Part shown: piece after piece, positions 36,046 to 44,781 of the stretch
Numbering within the stretch: the stretch's first letter is position 1
Layout of the letters: every line of letters starts with the position of its first letter
Origin: JAGPUQ01 sp050250395
Lineage (GTDB): Bacteria > Pseudomonadota > Gammaproteobacteria > Pseudomonadales > Porticoccaceae
DNA length: 64,000 nt
Assembly: GCA_050250395.1 (NCBI GenBank)
Contig: JBFWOQ010000003.1
Coordinates: 124,001-188,000 of the forward strand
Direction: 5' to 3'
Notes under the pieces: generated by a model
The model's input: the letters and a program-made list of their open reading frames with translations, nothing else
What the model was told of the DNA's origin: nothing
Databases searched by the model: none
Position numbers and translations under genes: made by a program

Positions 36046-37287
36046 TCAGGCGCTCGCCACGGTCGCGACCCCCGCGGGCAACGGCTCGGATACCAGCACG
36101 CCTTGCGCTTCCAGCGCGAGCACCTCGGCGGCCGTCACGCCGGCCAGCTGCGAAAACACTTCGCGGTTGTGTTCGCCCAGATAGGGTGCCTGCAGATCCA
36201 GCGGCTCGGGGAAATCGGAGAAGCGCAGCGGAATACCCGGGATTTGCAGGTCGCCGTAACCGCGGTCGTGGATGGTGCGTACCACCTCGCGTTCGATCAG
36301 GTGAGGATGTTCCATGGCCTCGGGCACGCTCAATACCGGCGCCACCGGGACATGCATGTCCTGCAGCAGGCGCAGGGCATCGTCGCGATCGTAGTTCCTC
36401 AGCCAGTCCTCGATGATGGCGACGATCTCGAGGCGATTCTGGACGCGCTTGGCGTTGGTGTCGTAATTGGGATTATCGACCAGATCGTCGCGACCCATGG
36501 CCTTGCACAGCGGCACCCACTGCCGGGCCATCACCACCATGAACAGGTAGCCATCGCGACATTTGAACAGCCCGAGCGGCGCTGCCGCGTAATGGTGGTG
36601 GCCGGAGCGCCTGGGCACGATCTTGCCCTTGCTGCCCGAGTAGGCCTGTACATTGATTTCGTGGCTGTGGAAATAGGAATCCAGCAGGGAGATGTCGATG
36701 TACTGTCCGCGCCCGGTCTTGTAGCGGTACAGCAGCGCGGCGTTGATGGCGGCGAGCGCATGCACCCCCGCGCTCACATCGCCGATGCCCAGCATCGGAA
36801 AATACGGCGGCTGATCGGGATCGCCGATCATGTCCATGACACCCGACACCGCCATGGCGATGTAATCGAAGCCGGGCAACTCGGACAGCGGACCGGTCTG
36901 GCCAAACGCCGAAATCGAGCACATGATCAATTCGGGATTGAGCTGACGCGCCACCTCCCAACCCAGCCCCAGCCGCGCAATCGCGCCCGGCGAAAAATTC
37001 TCGAGCAGCACATCGCAGGACTTGATCAGCTCCTTGACGAGCGCCAGCCCCCGGGGATTGCGAATATCCACGCAGACGCTTTTCTTGCCGCGATTCTGCT
37101 GGATGTAGTAACCGCTGCGACCGGCGCGCCGGTGCGGCAGTTGGTGAGTGGGATCGCCGGCGGGCGCGAGCTCCACCTTGATCACTTCGGCGCCCATTTC
37201 CGCCAGCAGGCGGGTCGTGGTGGGGCCGGCCAGAAACTGGGTGAAATCCAGTATCCGGTAACCCTCCATCATGTGCTTGGGTTGCAT
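36046..37287 (-). CDS. Family III CoA-transferase, array copy 4
   Basis: The 413-residue CaiB/BaiF protein (MQPKHMMEGYRILDFTQFLAGP start) carries the family-wide QQNRGKKS block and CSISAFGQTGPL. The catalytic aspartate lies in PGFDYIAMAVSG (about 141). The second ATG (37287) is preferred over 37293 because AGAGGTGA then has a 6-base spacing. It is the last of four consecutive same-strand paralogues. It is the only one with Met after FDYIA instead of Gln, which suggests a changed active site. Its substrate is unknown. Confidence 0.9.
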   Translation of the reverse strand: MQPKHMMEGYRILDFTQFLAGPTTTRLLAEMGAEVIKVELAPAGDPTHQLPHRRAGRSGYYIQQNRGKKSVCVDIRNPRGLALVKELIKSCDVLLENFSPGAIARLGLGWEVARQLNPELIMCSISAFGQTGPLSELPGFDYIAMAVSGVMDMIGDPDQPPYFPMLGIGDVSAGVHALAAINAALLYRYKTGRGQYIDISLLDSYFHSHEINVQAYSGSKGKIVPRRSGHHHYAAAPLGLFKCRDGYLFMVVMARQWVPLCKAMGRDDLVDNPNYDTNAKRVQNRLEIVAIIEDWLRNYDRDDALRLLQDMHVPVAPVLSVPEAMEHPHLIEREVVRTIHDRGYGDLQIPGIPLRFSDFPEPLDLQAPYLGEHNREVFSQLAGVTAAEVLALEAQGVLVSEPLPAGVATVASA

Positions 37288-37329
37288 CGTCATTCACCTC
37301 TGGCAGCGTGCGAAACTCGGGTTATCGGC

Positions 37330-38547
37330 TCACACCGGTTTTGAAAACAGCACCTTGCGACTTTCGAGATCCCGCACCTGTGCGGGCGGATACTTCAGCA
37401 AGCCCTGGAGAATTTCCGCATTGTGCTCGCCCAACAGTGGCGCCTGAATGTTTTCGTCCACCTCGTATTTGGAAAACCGCAGCGGCATGCCGGGAATCTG
37501 GAATTTGCCCAGCAGCCGGTCGTCGATCTCGCGCACCGTGCGGCGTTCGATCATGTGGGGATGCGCCATGGCCTCCGGAACCGAGAGAATGGGCGCGCAG
37601 GGTATGCGGGCGCCTTCGAGTATTGCCAGCGCCGCGGCATCCGACGGCAGCGTCTGCAACCAGGCCTCGATGATCGCAATCATCTCTTCGCGATTGATCA
37701 TGCGCGCATCGTTGTCGACGAATTTCGGATCCGCGATCAGATCTTCCCGACCCATGGCGCGGCACAGGGGCGCCCACTGGTGCAGCAGTGCCAGGATCAT
37801 CAGATGGCCTTCCTTCGCCTTGAAAATGCCGCTCGGTCCCACCGCATAGTGGTGCGAGCCGCTGCGGTGCGGATTCACTTTTCCGCCGCTGGCGGAATAC
37901 GCCTGCACGCTCACTTCGTGGTAATGGAAGTAGCTGTCGAGCAGCGAGATGTCGAGCCACTGCCCGCCGCCGTCGCGCGCGCGTTCGAGCAGCGCATAGC
38001 CGATCGCGGTCAGCGCGTGCACGCCGGTGCCGACATCGCCGAATGCCAGCATCGGCATCGACGGCGCCCGATCGGGCTCGCCGATCAGATCGCTCACCGC
38101 CGCATAAGCCTGGGCGATGTAGTCGAAGCCCGGGTAGGCGGCGAGCGGCCCCTCCTGCCCGAACGCCGAGATCGAGCACATGACGATGTCTGGATTGATC
38201 TCCCGCACCACGTCCCAGCCGAGGCCGAGGCGACCGACCACGCCGGGCGCGAAATTCTCGATGAACACGTCGCAGTGCTTGAGCAGCTGCTTGACGATGT
38301 CCAGTCCCTCGGGGGTTTTCGGATCCAGACACAGACTTTTCTTGCCGCGATTCTGCTGAATGAAATAGCCGCTGCGGCCATCGCGGCAGAACGGGAAATT
38401 GCGCACCGGCTCGCCGTGCGGCCCGATCTCCAGCTTGATCACCTCGGCGCCCATCTGCACCATCAGGTTGGTGGCGGCAGGGCCGGCCAGGTACTGGGTG
38501 ATATCCAGCACCCGGTACCCATCGAGTACATGTTTCGGCTGCATCAT
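37330..38547 (-). CDS. Family III CoA-transferase, array copy 3
   Basis: This 405-residue CaiB/BaiF paralogue starts MMQPKHVLDGYRVLDITQYL. It has QQNRGKKSLCLD, CSISAFGQEGPL and the catalytic region PGFDYIAQAYAAVSD with D142. Its N-terminal MQPKH is shared with copy 4, which supports duplication. Two adjacent ATGs are possible starts (38547 or 38544). It should transfer CoA between two carboxylates, but the acids cannot be named. It is 43 bases from copy 4. Confidence 0.9.
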   Translation of the reverse strand: MMQPKHVLDGYRVLDITQYLAGPAATNLMVQMGAEVIKLEIGPHGEPVRNFPFCRDGRSGYFIQQNRGKKSLCLDPKTPEGLDIVKQLLKHCDVFIENFAPGVVGRLGLGWDVVREINPDIVMCSISAFGQEGPLAAYPGFDYIAQAYAAVSDLIGEPDRAPSMPMLAFGDVGTGVHALTAIGYALLERARDGGGQWLDISLLDSYFHYHEVSVQAYSASGGKVNPHRSGSHHYAVGPSGIFKAKEGHLMILALLHQWAPLCRAMGREDLIADPKFVDNDARMINREEMIAIIEAWLQTLPSDAAALAILEGARIPCAPILSVPEAMAHPHMIERRTVREIDDRLLGKFQIPGMPLRFSKYEVDENIQAPLLGEHNAEILQGLLKYPPAQVRDLESRKVLFSKPV

Positions 38548-38612
38548 CGGATTCTCGTGTTTTTCGTAATTGCGTTTTTTCGTTTTCGTGTCCCGGCGCG
38601 GCCCGGACGGCG

Positions 38613-39827
38613 TCAGTGCGCCGCGCTGACCAGCACGCCGCCCTGCTCCAGCTCCGCGATTTGCTCAGCCCCATACCCGAGCAGCCCGGCGAGCAGCTCG
38701 GCATTGTGCTCGCCGAGCAGCGGCGCCTGTAGCGGCGGCAGCTCGGGGTGGTTGGAAAAGCGCAGCGGCATGCCGGGAATATCGAACTCCCCCAGCATCC
38801 GGTCGGACACCGTGCGCACCGTGCCGCGCGCACGGTGATGGGGATGCGCAACCGCCTGGGCCACGGTGAGGATGGGCGCCACCGGTACCCGCACCGCCTG
38901 CAGCGCCGCGATGGCAGCGGCGTCGGTGGGAAAACCCTGCAACCAGCCTTCGATGAGCGCGATCAGTTCCTTCTGGTTCGCCACCCGCAGTTCATTGGTC
39001 TTGAAGCGCTCGTCCTTGACGAGGTCTTCGCGACCCATGGCCTTGCACAGCACCGGCCACTGATGGAGCAGCGCCAGAATCATGATGTAGCCTTCGGGGC
39101 CGCGGAAAATACCGGTCGGGGCCACCGCGTAATGATGCGACCCGGCACGGCGTGGAACGATCGCGCCGCCACTCGCCGACCAGGCCTGCACATTCACCTC
39201 GTGATGATGGAAATAGCAGTCCAGCAGCGAGATATCCAGGTGCTGGCCGACGCCGGTGCGATGCACATCGAGCAAGGCAAAGCCCAGGGCGCAGGCGGCG
39301 TGGACGCCGGTGGTGACGTCGCCGATGGCCAGCATGGGCAGACTGGGCGGCCGGTCCGGCTCGCCGATCACCGACGTCACGCCGGCATAGGCCTGGGCGA
39401 TGTAGTCGAAACCGGACAGATGGCTGAGCGGCCCGGTCTGGCCGAAGGCCGAAATCGAACACATCACCAGCCGGGGATTCAGCTCGCGCACCGCCTCCCA
39501 ACCAAAGCCCAGCCGCGCGATGACGCCCGGCGCATAGTTCTCGATCAGCACATCGCACTGCCGGATGAGGTCGCGGATCACCTGCTTGCTGCGCGCGTCC
39601 TTGAGATCGAGGCAGAGGCTTTTCTTGCCGCGATTCTGCTGCACGTAATAGGCGCTGCGCTTGTTCTTGCGGTACGGAAACGCGCGGCTGGGATCGCCGA
39701 AGGGCGCCATTTCCACCTTGATGATCTCGGCGCCCATCTCCGCCATCAGCCGCGTGGCGCTGGGACCGGCCAGGTACTGGGTGAAATCGATGATGCGGTA
39801 TCCAGCCAGAATCGGTTTGGACGCCAT
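38613..39827 (-). CDS. Family III CoA-transferase, array copy 2
   Basis: This 404-residue CaiB/BaiF paralogue starts MASKPILAGYRIIDFTQYLAGP. It has the QQNRGKKS block, CSISAFGQTGPL and the catalytic Asp at about 141 in SGFDYIAQAYAGV. The C-terminal half shows the array-wide ILTVAQAVAHPHH and LLGEHNAELL motifs. GAGG lies 8 bases before the ATG. The substrate is not recognisable. Confidence 0.9.
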   Translation of the reverse strand: MASKPILAGYRIIDFTQYLAGPSATRLMAEMGAEIIKVEMAPFGDPSRAFPYRKNKRSAYYVQQNRGKKSLCLDLKDARSKQVIRDLIRQCDVLIENYAPGVIARLGFGWEAVRELNPRLVMCSISAFGQTGPLSHLSGFDYIAQAYAGVTSVIGEPDRPPSLPMLAIGDVTTGVHAACALGFALLDVHRTGVGQHLDISLLDCYFHHHEVNVQAWSASGGAIVPRRAGSHHYAVAPTGIFRGPEGYIMILALLHQWPVLCKAMGREDLVKDERFKTNELRVANQKELIALIEGWLQGFPTDAAAIAALQAVRVPVAPILTVAQAVAHPHHRARGTVRTVSDRMLGEFDIPGMPLRFSNHPELPPLQAPLLGEHNAELLAGLLGYGAEQIAELEQGGVLVSAAH

Positions 39828-39883
39828 GGCCCTGCCCTCGTTGCGATCGGTGGTAAGCGTGGCTACGGGTTTCGATGCGTCCG

Positions 39884-41110
39884 TCAGGCGGACGTGACCG
39901 GCACCGGTTCGCTGGCCAGCACACCGCTCGCGGCGAGCGCGGCGATATCGCTGTCCAAATAGCCCAGCATCTTCAGCACCTCGGCATTGTGCTCGCCCAG
40001 AAAGGACGCCTGCAGGGGCAGGAATTCGGGGTAGGCCGAGAACCGCAGCGGTACGCCCGGAATTTTCAGCTTGCCGAAGGCGCGGTCGGTGATGGTACGC
40101 ACCGTCTGGCGCGCATTGTGATGCGGGTGCGCCATGGCCTCCGGCACGCTCAGCACCGGCGCCACCGGGACATGGTTCTCTTCCAGGATGCGCACCGCCT
40201 CGTCATCGCTCGGGGTGGAACGCAGCCAGGCTTCGATGGCATCGATCAGCACCTGTTTGTGCTTGACCCGCCCGGCGTTGTCGGCAAAGCGCGGGTCGGT
40301 CTTGAAGCTCTCGCAGCCGATCACGGTCAGTAGATTCTCCCACTGCGCGCCGATGGCGATGATCACCAGCCACTTCTCCTTGCCCTTGAACATGCCCAGC
40401 GGCGCCACCGCGAAGTGGTGTGCACCCGAGCGGTGGGGCACGAGTTGGCCGTTGGTGCCGTCATAGCCCTGGACATTGATTTCGTGGCAGTGGAACAGGC
40501 AGTCGAGCAGCGCGATATCCAGGTGCTGGCCACCGCCGCCTTTCTCGCGATGGAACAGCGCGGCCGTGATGGCACCGTAGGCATGGGCACCGGTGGACAC
40601 GTCGCCCATGCCGAGGCCGGGGAAATAGGGCGAGCCGTTCTCCTCGCCGATCATGTCGATCACCCCGGCGTAGGCCTGGGCGATGTAGTCGAAGCCGGGC
40701 CGGTTCGACAGCGGTCCGGTCTGCCCGAACGCCGAAATCGAGCACATGATGAGCTTCGGATTGATCGCGCTCAGGGTTGCGTAGTCGATGTTGAGGCGCT
40801 TCATGACCCCCGGCGTGAAGTTCTCCACCACCACATCCACGTCCTTCACCAGCTTGTGGATCACCTCCTGGGCACGCGGATCGCGCAGATTCAGGCAGAT
40901 CGACTTCTTGCCGCGGTTCTGCTGGATGTAATAGCCGCTGCGGCCATCCTTGAGCGCCGGCATGAAGCGCACCATGTCGCCCGCCGGGGCCGCCTCCACC
41001 TTGATCACGTCGGCCCCCGTCTCCGCCATCAGGCGGGTACAGCTCGGCCCGGCCAGCACATGGGTGAAATCCAGGACGCGAACCCCTTCCAGAACATGCT
41101 TTCTGCTCAT
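39884..41110 (-). CDS. Family III CoA-transferase, array copy 1
   Basis: This 408-residue CaiB/BaiF protein starts MSRKHVLEGVRVLDFTHVLAGP and has QQNRGKKS, CSISAFGQTGPL and PGFDYIAQAYAG with catalytic D141. It is the first gene of the four-member array on the minus strand, so a promoter is expected in 41111-41292. A longer in-frame ORF begins at 41248 but lacks family similarity before the MSRKH start. The acids used are unknown. Confidence 0.9.
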   Translation of the reverse strand: MSRKHVLEGVRVLDFTHVLAGPSCTRLMAETGADVIKVEAAPAGDMVRFMPALKDGRSGYYIQQNRGKKSICLNLRDPRAQEVIHKLVKDVDVVVENFTPGVMKRLNIDYATLSAINPKLIMCSISAFGQTGPLSNRPGFDYIAQAYAGVIDMIGEENGSPYFPGLGMGDVSTGAHAYGAITAALFHREKGGGGQHLDIALLDCLFHCHEINVQGYDGTNGQLVPHRSGAHHFAVAPLGMFKGKEKWLVIIAIGAQWENLLTVIGCESFKTDPRFADNAGRVKHKQVLIDAIEAWLRSTPSDDEAVRILEENHVPVAPVLSVPEAMAHPHHNARQTVRTITDRAFGKLKIPGVPLRFSAYPEFLPLQASFLGEHNAEVLKMLGYLDSDIAALAASGVLASEPVPVTSA

Positions 41111-41292
41111 TAGTGCCCCCGCGAATATCGCCAGCGGCAGGTGCCGCCACGGATACGGTCTATTGGAATGGTGGGAAATCAGGTCCGGGGATGCTAAAGC
41201 TAACAGTCGCAAACGGCAATTGCGTCGAAGACCACCCGCTCCGGTCACCCGCTCATGTCAGGTCGCATCAACCGCAACGCCGCCGGCTCGGC

Positions 41293-41670
41293 TCAGGACA
41301 GATCCACTGCGTACTGTTTGAGCGTCGCCATGTCCACCATGGCGAGCGTCTCTTCGTGAGTGGCGCGCAGCCGCACCCGGGGCGCGCAGCCGGCGCGGTA
41401 GGCTTCGATCCAGCGCGCCGCGCACAGGCACCAGCGGTCGCCGGGCTTGAGCCCCGGAAATTCGAAATCCGGCATCGGGGTGGAGAGATCGTTGCCGCGA
41501 CCGCGGGAAAATTCGAGAAACTCCGCCGTGGCTTCGATGCACACGGTGTGGATGCCGGTGTCGTCATGGCCGGTGTTGCAGCAGCCGTCGCGGTAGAAGC
41601 CGGTGAGAGGCTGGGTGCTACAGCTTTCCAGGGGTTCGCCGAAGACATTGCGGGATTCGAACTGGGTCAT
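41293..41670 (-). CDS. DUF2237 family protein
   Basis: The 125-residue protein matches DUF2237, whose members have many conserved Cys, Gly and Trp residues. NVFGEPLESC, PLTGFYRDGCC, HTVCIEATAEFLEFS, GNDLSTP and LKPGDRWCLCAARWIEA are visible. The function of the family is unknown. The Cys/Trp-rich pattern may indicate a metal or redox role, which is inference. It is a single gene between the CoA-transferase array and an ABC exporter. Confidence 0.9.
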   Translation of the reverse strand: MTQFESRNVFGEPLESCSTQPLTGFYRDGCCNTGHDDTGIHTVCIEATAEFLEFSRGRGNDLSTPMPDFEFPGLKPGDRWCLCAARWIEAYRAGCAPRVRLRATHEETLAMVDMATLKQYAVDLS

Positions 41671-41783
41671 CGCGGGGAGTTGTCCTGATGGGTACGGAGT
41701 GGATCGGGTTGGCGCCAGTGTAGCGCGACACAGGCGGTTCGGTTCGCTTCCGTTCCGGTCGGGACGGATCGGATCGGGACCGG

Positions 41784-42464
41784 TCAGCCGTCGCTCTCGA
41801 CCCTGCCGTCCACAATGCGAACGACGCGGTCGCCGGCGCGGGCGAATTCGGGATCATGGGTGACCGCCACCACGGCGCGCTGCCCATCGCGGGCGATGCC
41901 GCTGAGAATCTCCCGGACCCGGGCGCTGGCCGCGGAATCCAGATTGCCGGTGGGTTCGTCCGCGAGGATCACCAGCGGCTCGTTGGCCAGCGCGCGAGCG
42001 ATGGCGACGCGCTGACGCTGGCCGCCGGAGAGCTGGTCCGGCCGCTTGTGCAACTGGTCGCCGAGCCCCAGGTCCACCAGCAACTGTTCGGCCCGCGCCC
42101 GCTGTGCGGCGGGCGCGAGCTGGGCCCGGCGCGCCATGGGCAGGATCACGTTATCGAGCACCGAAAACTCCACCAGCAGGAAATGAAACTGGAACACGAA
42201 GCCGAGCTTGGCCAGCCGCAGCGTGGCGAGCCGGTCGTCCTCGAAGCGGGAGGTATCGACGCCGTCGAGCCAGATGCGCCCAGCGCTCGGCACATCGAGC
42301 AGACCGAGCAGATACAGCAGCGAGGACTTTCCGGAGCCGGATGGGCCCTGAATGCTCACGAATTCGCCGCGGCGGATCGACAGGTTCACGTCCCGCACCA
42401 GGGTGACCGGCACTGGCCCCGGCAGTACCCGGGTCACGCCTTCCGCGCGCAGCACTTCGCTCAC
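41784..42464 (-). CDS. MacB/LolD-type ABC transporter ATPase
   Basis: The 226-residue ATPase has Walker A GPSGSGKSS, a Q-loop in FVFQFHFLLVEFSVLDNV, the signature LSGGQRQRVAIARAL and Walker B LVILADEPTGNLD. These are typical of the LolD/MacB/FtsE group, which powers mechanotransmission rather than classic transport. The start is a GTG that overlaps the permease stop (GTGA). It forms a tripartite set with the permease and adaptor upstream, but no outer-membrane channel gene is nearby. Confidence 0.93.
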   Translation of the reverse strand: MSEVLRAEGVTRVLPGPVPVTLVRDVNLSIRRGEFVSIQGPSGSGKSSLLYLLGLLDVPSAGRIWLDGVDTSRFEDDRLATLRLAKLGFVFQFHFLLVEFSVLDNVILPMARRAQLAPAAQRARAEQLLVDLGLGDQLHKRPDQLSGGQRQRVAIARALANEPLVILADEPTGNLDSAASARVREILSGIARDGQRAVVAVTHDPEFARAGDRVVRIVDGRVESDG

Positions 42465-43714
42465 GCCATGCCACCCCGCAGGATCTCGACGGGATACACC
42501 GCGCCCGCCTTGCGGGCCGGCAGGTACGCGGCGGCGGTAGCGGAGAGCAGCGCAAAGCCGGCCGCGATCAGCACCTGATCCGACCCCCAGTAGAGCGGCA
42601 GATGCACGCTCTGGCTCATGCCGGGCGGGCGGATTTCGATGGCCGCCAGCAGCGCCATCAGGCCGAGTCCGGCGAGGGAGCCCACCAGACTGCCGAGCGC
42701 GCCGATCACCAGGCCCTGGGCGAGGAAGATGCGGCGCACATCGCGGGCCTGAAAACCCATGGACTTGAGGATGGCGATGTCACGGCGCTTTTCCATCACC
42801 ACGGTGGAAATCACGTTGAAAATGCCGAACGAGGCGACCACCAGAATGGCGCTGACGACGGTGTACATGATGATGTTGCGCACGAACAGCACCGACAGGA
42901 TGTTCTCCGACGCCTCCTGCCACGACTGGGCGCGGTAGCCGACGCGGGCCTCGATGGCGGCCGCCACCTCCCGCGCCCGATAGGGATCGTCGAGTTGCAG
43001 GATCAGGCGATTGGCGCGGTCCGGGCGCCCCAGCAGCACCTGGGCGCGCTTGAGCAGCACATAGGCCTGACCCTCGTCGATCGCGGTGGTGCCGGTATCG
43101 AACAGGCCGACGATCTTGAGGGTGCGCACCAGGCCCGCCGGGGACGACAGGGTCAGGTTGTCGCCCATGTCGAGAAACAGCTTCTCGGCCAGCTTGCGGC
43201 CGACGATGATGCCGTTGGGATTCGCGCCGAGCGCCGCCAGCGAGCCGGCCACCATCTTGTCCTCGATATCGCTCACGTTCGCCATCAGACGCGGCACCAC
43301 GCCGTTCATGGTGACGCCGCGCTCCTTGCCGGCCGAGGTGATGATGGCCTGGCCCGTCAGCACCGGCGCCACCCGCAATCCGGGCAGCTCGGCGATCGCC
43401 GCCAGCTTCTGTTTGTAGCCGCGGATGCCGCGGGTCTCGGTGCGCGCCTTGAGGCCCATCAGGGTCAGGGCGGCATCGGGGTAGGCGAGCCGGGCCGGTT
43501 GCGCCGGCGGCGCGCGGTACTCGTCGCTCACCGTGATGTGGGGGGCGTTGTCGATCATGCGCTGGATGAAATCCGCCTCGGAACCGCGCATCAGCGCGCT
43601 GATGGCGAGGAAGAAGGCGACCCCGAGCACGATACCCAGCATCGACATCAGCGCCTGCCGCTTGCGGCTGGCGAGCTGGGTCAGGGCGATGCGCAGGCCG
43701 AGCGGCAGCCTCAG
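42461..43714 (-). CDS. MacB/FtsX-type ABC transporter permease (probable CTG start)
   Basis: The 417-residue permease has the MacB/LolC fold. One N-terminal transmembrane helix (MSMLGIVLGVAFFLAISALM) precedes a large periplasmic domain (about 45-280) and three C-terminal helices, ending in PVEILRGGMA. The natural N-terminus (xRLPLGLRIALTQLASRKRQ) has no ATG, GTG or TTG. A CTG at 43714 lies 6 bases after GGAGG and overlaps the adaptor stop as CTGA, so CTG initiation is proposed. A 656-residue ORF reaching into the adaptor is an artefact. Confidence 0.9.
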   Translation of the reverse strand: MRLPLGLRIALTQLASRKRQALMSMLGIVLGVAFFLAISALMRGSEADFIQRMIDNAPHITVSDEYRAPPAQPARLAYPDAALTLMGLKARTETRGIRGYKQKLAAIAELPGLRVAPVLTGQAIITSAGKERGVTMNGVVPRLMANVSDIEDKMVAGSLAALGANPNGIIVGRKLAEKLFLDMGDNLTLSSPAGLVRTLKIVGLFDTGTTAIDEGQAYVLLKRAQVLLGRPDRANRLILQLDDPYRAREVAAAIEARVGYRAQSWQEASENILSVLFVRNIIMYTVVSAILVVASFGIFNVISTVVMEKRRDIAILKSMGFQARDVRRIFLAQGLVIGALGSLVGSLAGLGLMALLAAIEIRPPGMSQSVHLPLYWGSDQVLIAAGFALLSATAAAYLPARKAGAVYPVEILRGGMA

Positions 43715-44781
43715 GGTGTGCCTCCGGATTGGATGCTTGCGCGGCGCCCCGGGCGCAGGCCGGCGCGCAAGCTGCTGACGACCGGATCGTCGGCAGCGAG
43801 GCCGGCGCGGATTTCCACCAGACCGTCGCGCCCCGCACCCAGCGTCACGGACTGTTGCGTCAGGCGGCCATCGCGTATCACCCACAGCTTGTCGCCGGCA
43901 ATCGCGGTGGCCGGTACCCGCAGGGCGTCGGCGCGCTCGGCCAGGACGATGTTGCAGTCGGCGGTCATGCCCACCCGCAGCGGCGTGTCGGCGAGCAGCG
44001 CGATGCGCACACGGAAGCTGCGCGCCACCGCATCGCCCTTGGGGGTGATTTCGCTGACGGTGCCGTCGAACACGCGGCCCGGAAAAGCATCCGCCGCGAT
44101 CAGCACCCGCTGGCCCGGTTGCACGGAGGGGATGTCTTCCTCGTCGATCTCGGCGCTCACGCGCAGGCCGCCGCAGCAGGAAAACCAGAACAGCGTGTCG
44201 CCGGGACGCAGCAACTGGCCGATCTCGCCGTCGCGGCGCAGGATGACGCCGTCGTCCGGGGCACGCAGCGTCAGGTCGGCGAGCTGTTCGCGCACCCGAT
44301 CCCGTGCCGCGCTGGCGGTAGCGAGCTCGTTGCGGGCACGGTCGAGGTCGGATGCGGCCGCGAGTCGGCGCCGGGCCAGTTCTTCGATACGCCGAAATTC
44401 CGCCTCGCCAAAACGCACGCGCGATTCCCACTCCGCCACGGTGGCGGCGAGATCGCGACCGTCGAGCCGCGCCAGCACCGCACCCTTGCGCACGGTATCG
44501 CCTTCGTCGAACGCGAGCTCCTGCAAGCGCCCGCTCACCTTGGGCCCGATGGCCACCATCACCTCCGGCTCGACGATCCCGGAACCGTACACGGCTTCCA
44601 CGGCCAAGCCGCGGCTGGGCACGGCGGCGGTCACCCTCACCGGCCCAAGGAAATACCAGGCAACCGCCGCGGCGGCGGCGAGCAGCCCCAGGGCAATGAG
44701 CGCAGGTACCAGGACACCCCCGCGCTGGGCGCTTGCGCCGGACCGCGGCGGGTTCAGCACCGGCGCAGGAGCTCCTGCCAT
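43711..44781 (-). CDS. Periplasmic adaptor (HlyD/MacA-like) of the ABC exporter
   Basis: The 356-residue membrane-fusion protein has an N-terminal transmembrane anchor (about 24-44), then a split biotinyl/lipoyl domain flanking a coiled-coil hairpin (about 95-170). Beta-barrel segments follow. It probably links the permease to an unidentified outer-membrane channel. A cysteine pair (FSCCGG) near residue 205 is unusual for the family. Its start lies inside the end of the upstream CoA-transferase gene (28-base overlap), so the two may be translated together. Confidence 0.9.
   Translation of the reverse strand: MAGAPAPVLNPPRSGASAQRGGVLVPALIALGLLAAAAAVAWYFLGPVRVTAAVPSRGLAVEAVYGSGIVEPEVMVAIGPKVSGRLQELAFDEGDTVRKGAVLARLDGRDLAATVAEWESRVRFGEAEFRRIEELARRRLAAASDLDRARNELATASAARDRVREQLADLTLRAPDDGVILRRDGEIGQLLRPGDTLFWFSCCGGLRVSAEIDEEDIPSVQPGQRVLIAADAFPGRVFDGTVSEITPKGDAVARSFRVRIALLADTPLRVGMTADCNIVLAERADALRVPATAIAGDKLWVIRDGRLTQQSVTLGAGRDGLVEIRAGLAADDPVVSSLRAGLRPGRRASIQSGGTP

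Noticed and set aside
42461..44431. 656-residue permease with a long N-terminal extension
   Set aside because: The extension is the adaptor gene read out of frame. The MacB-type N-terminus begins at 43714.
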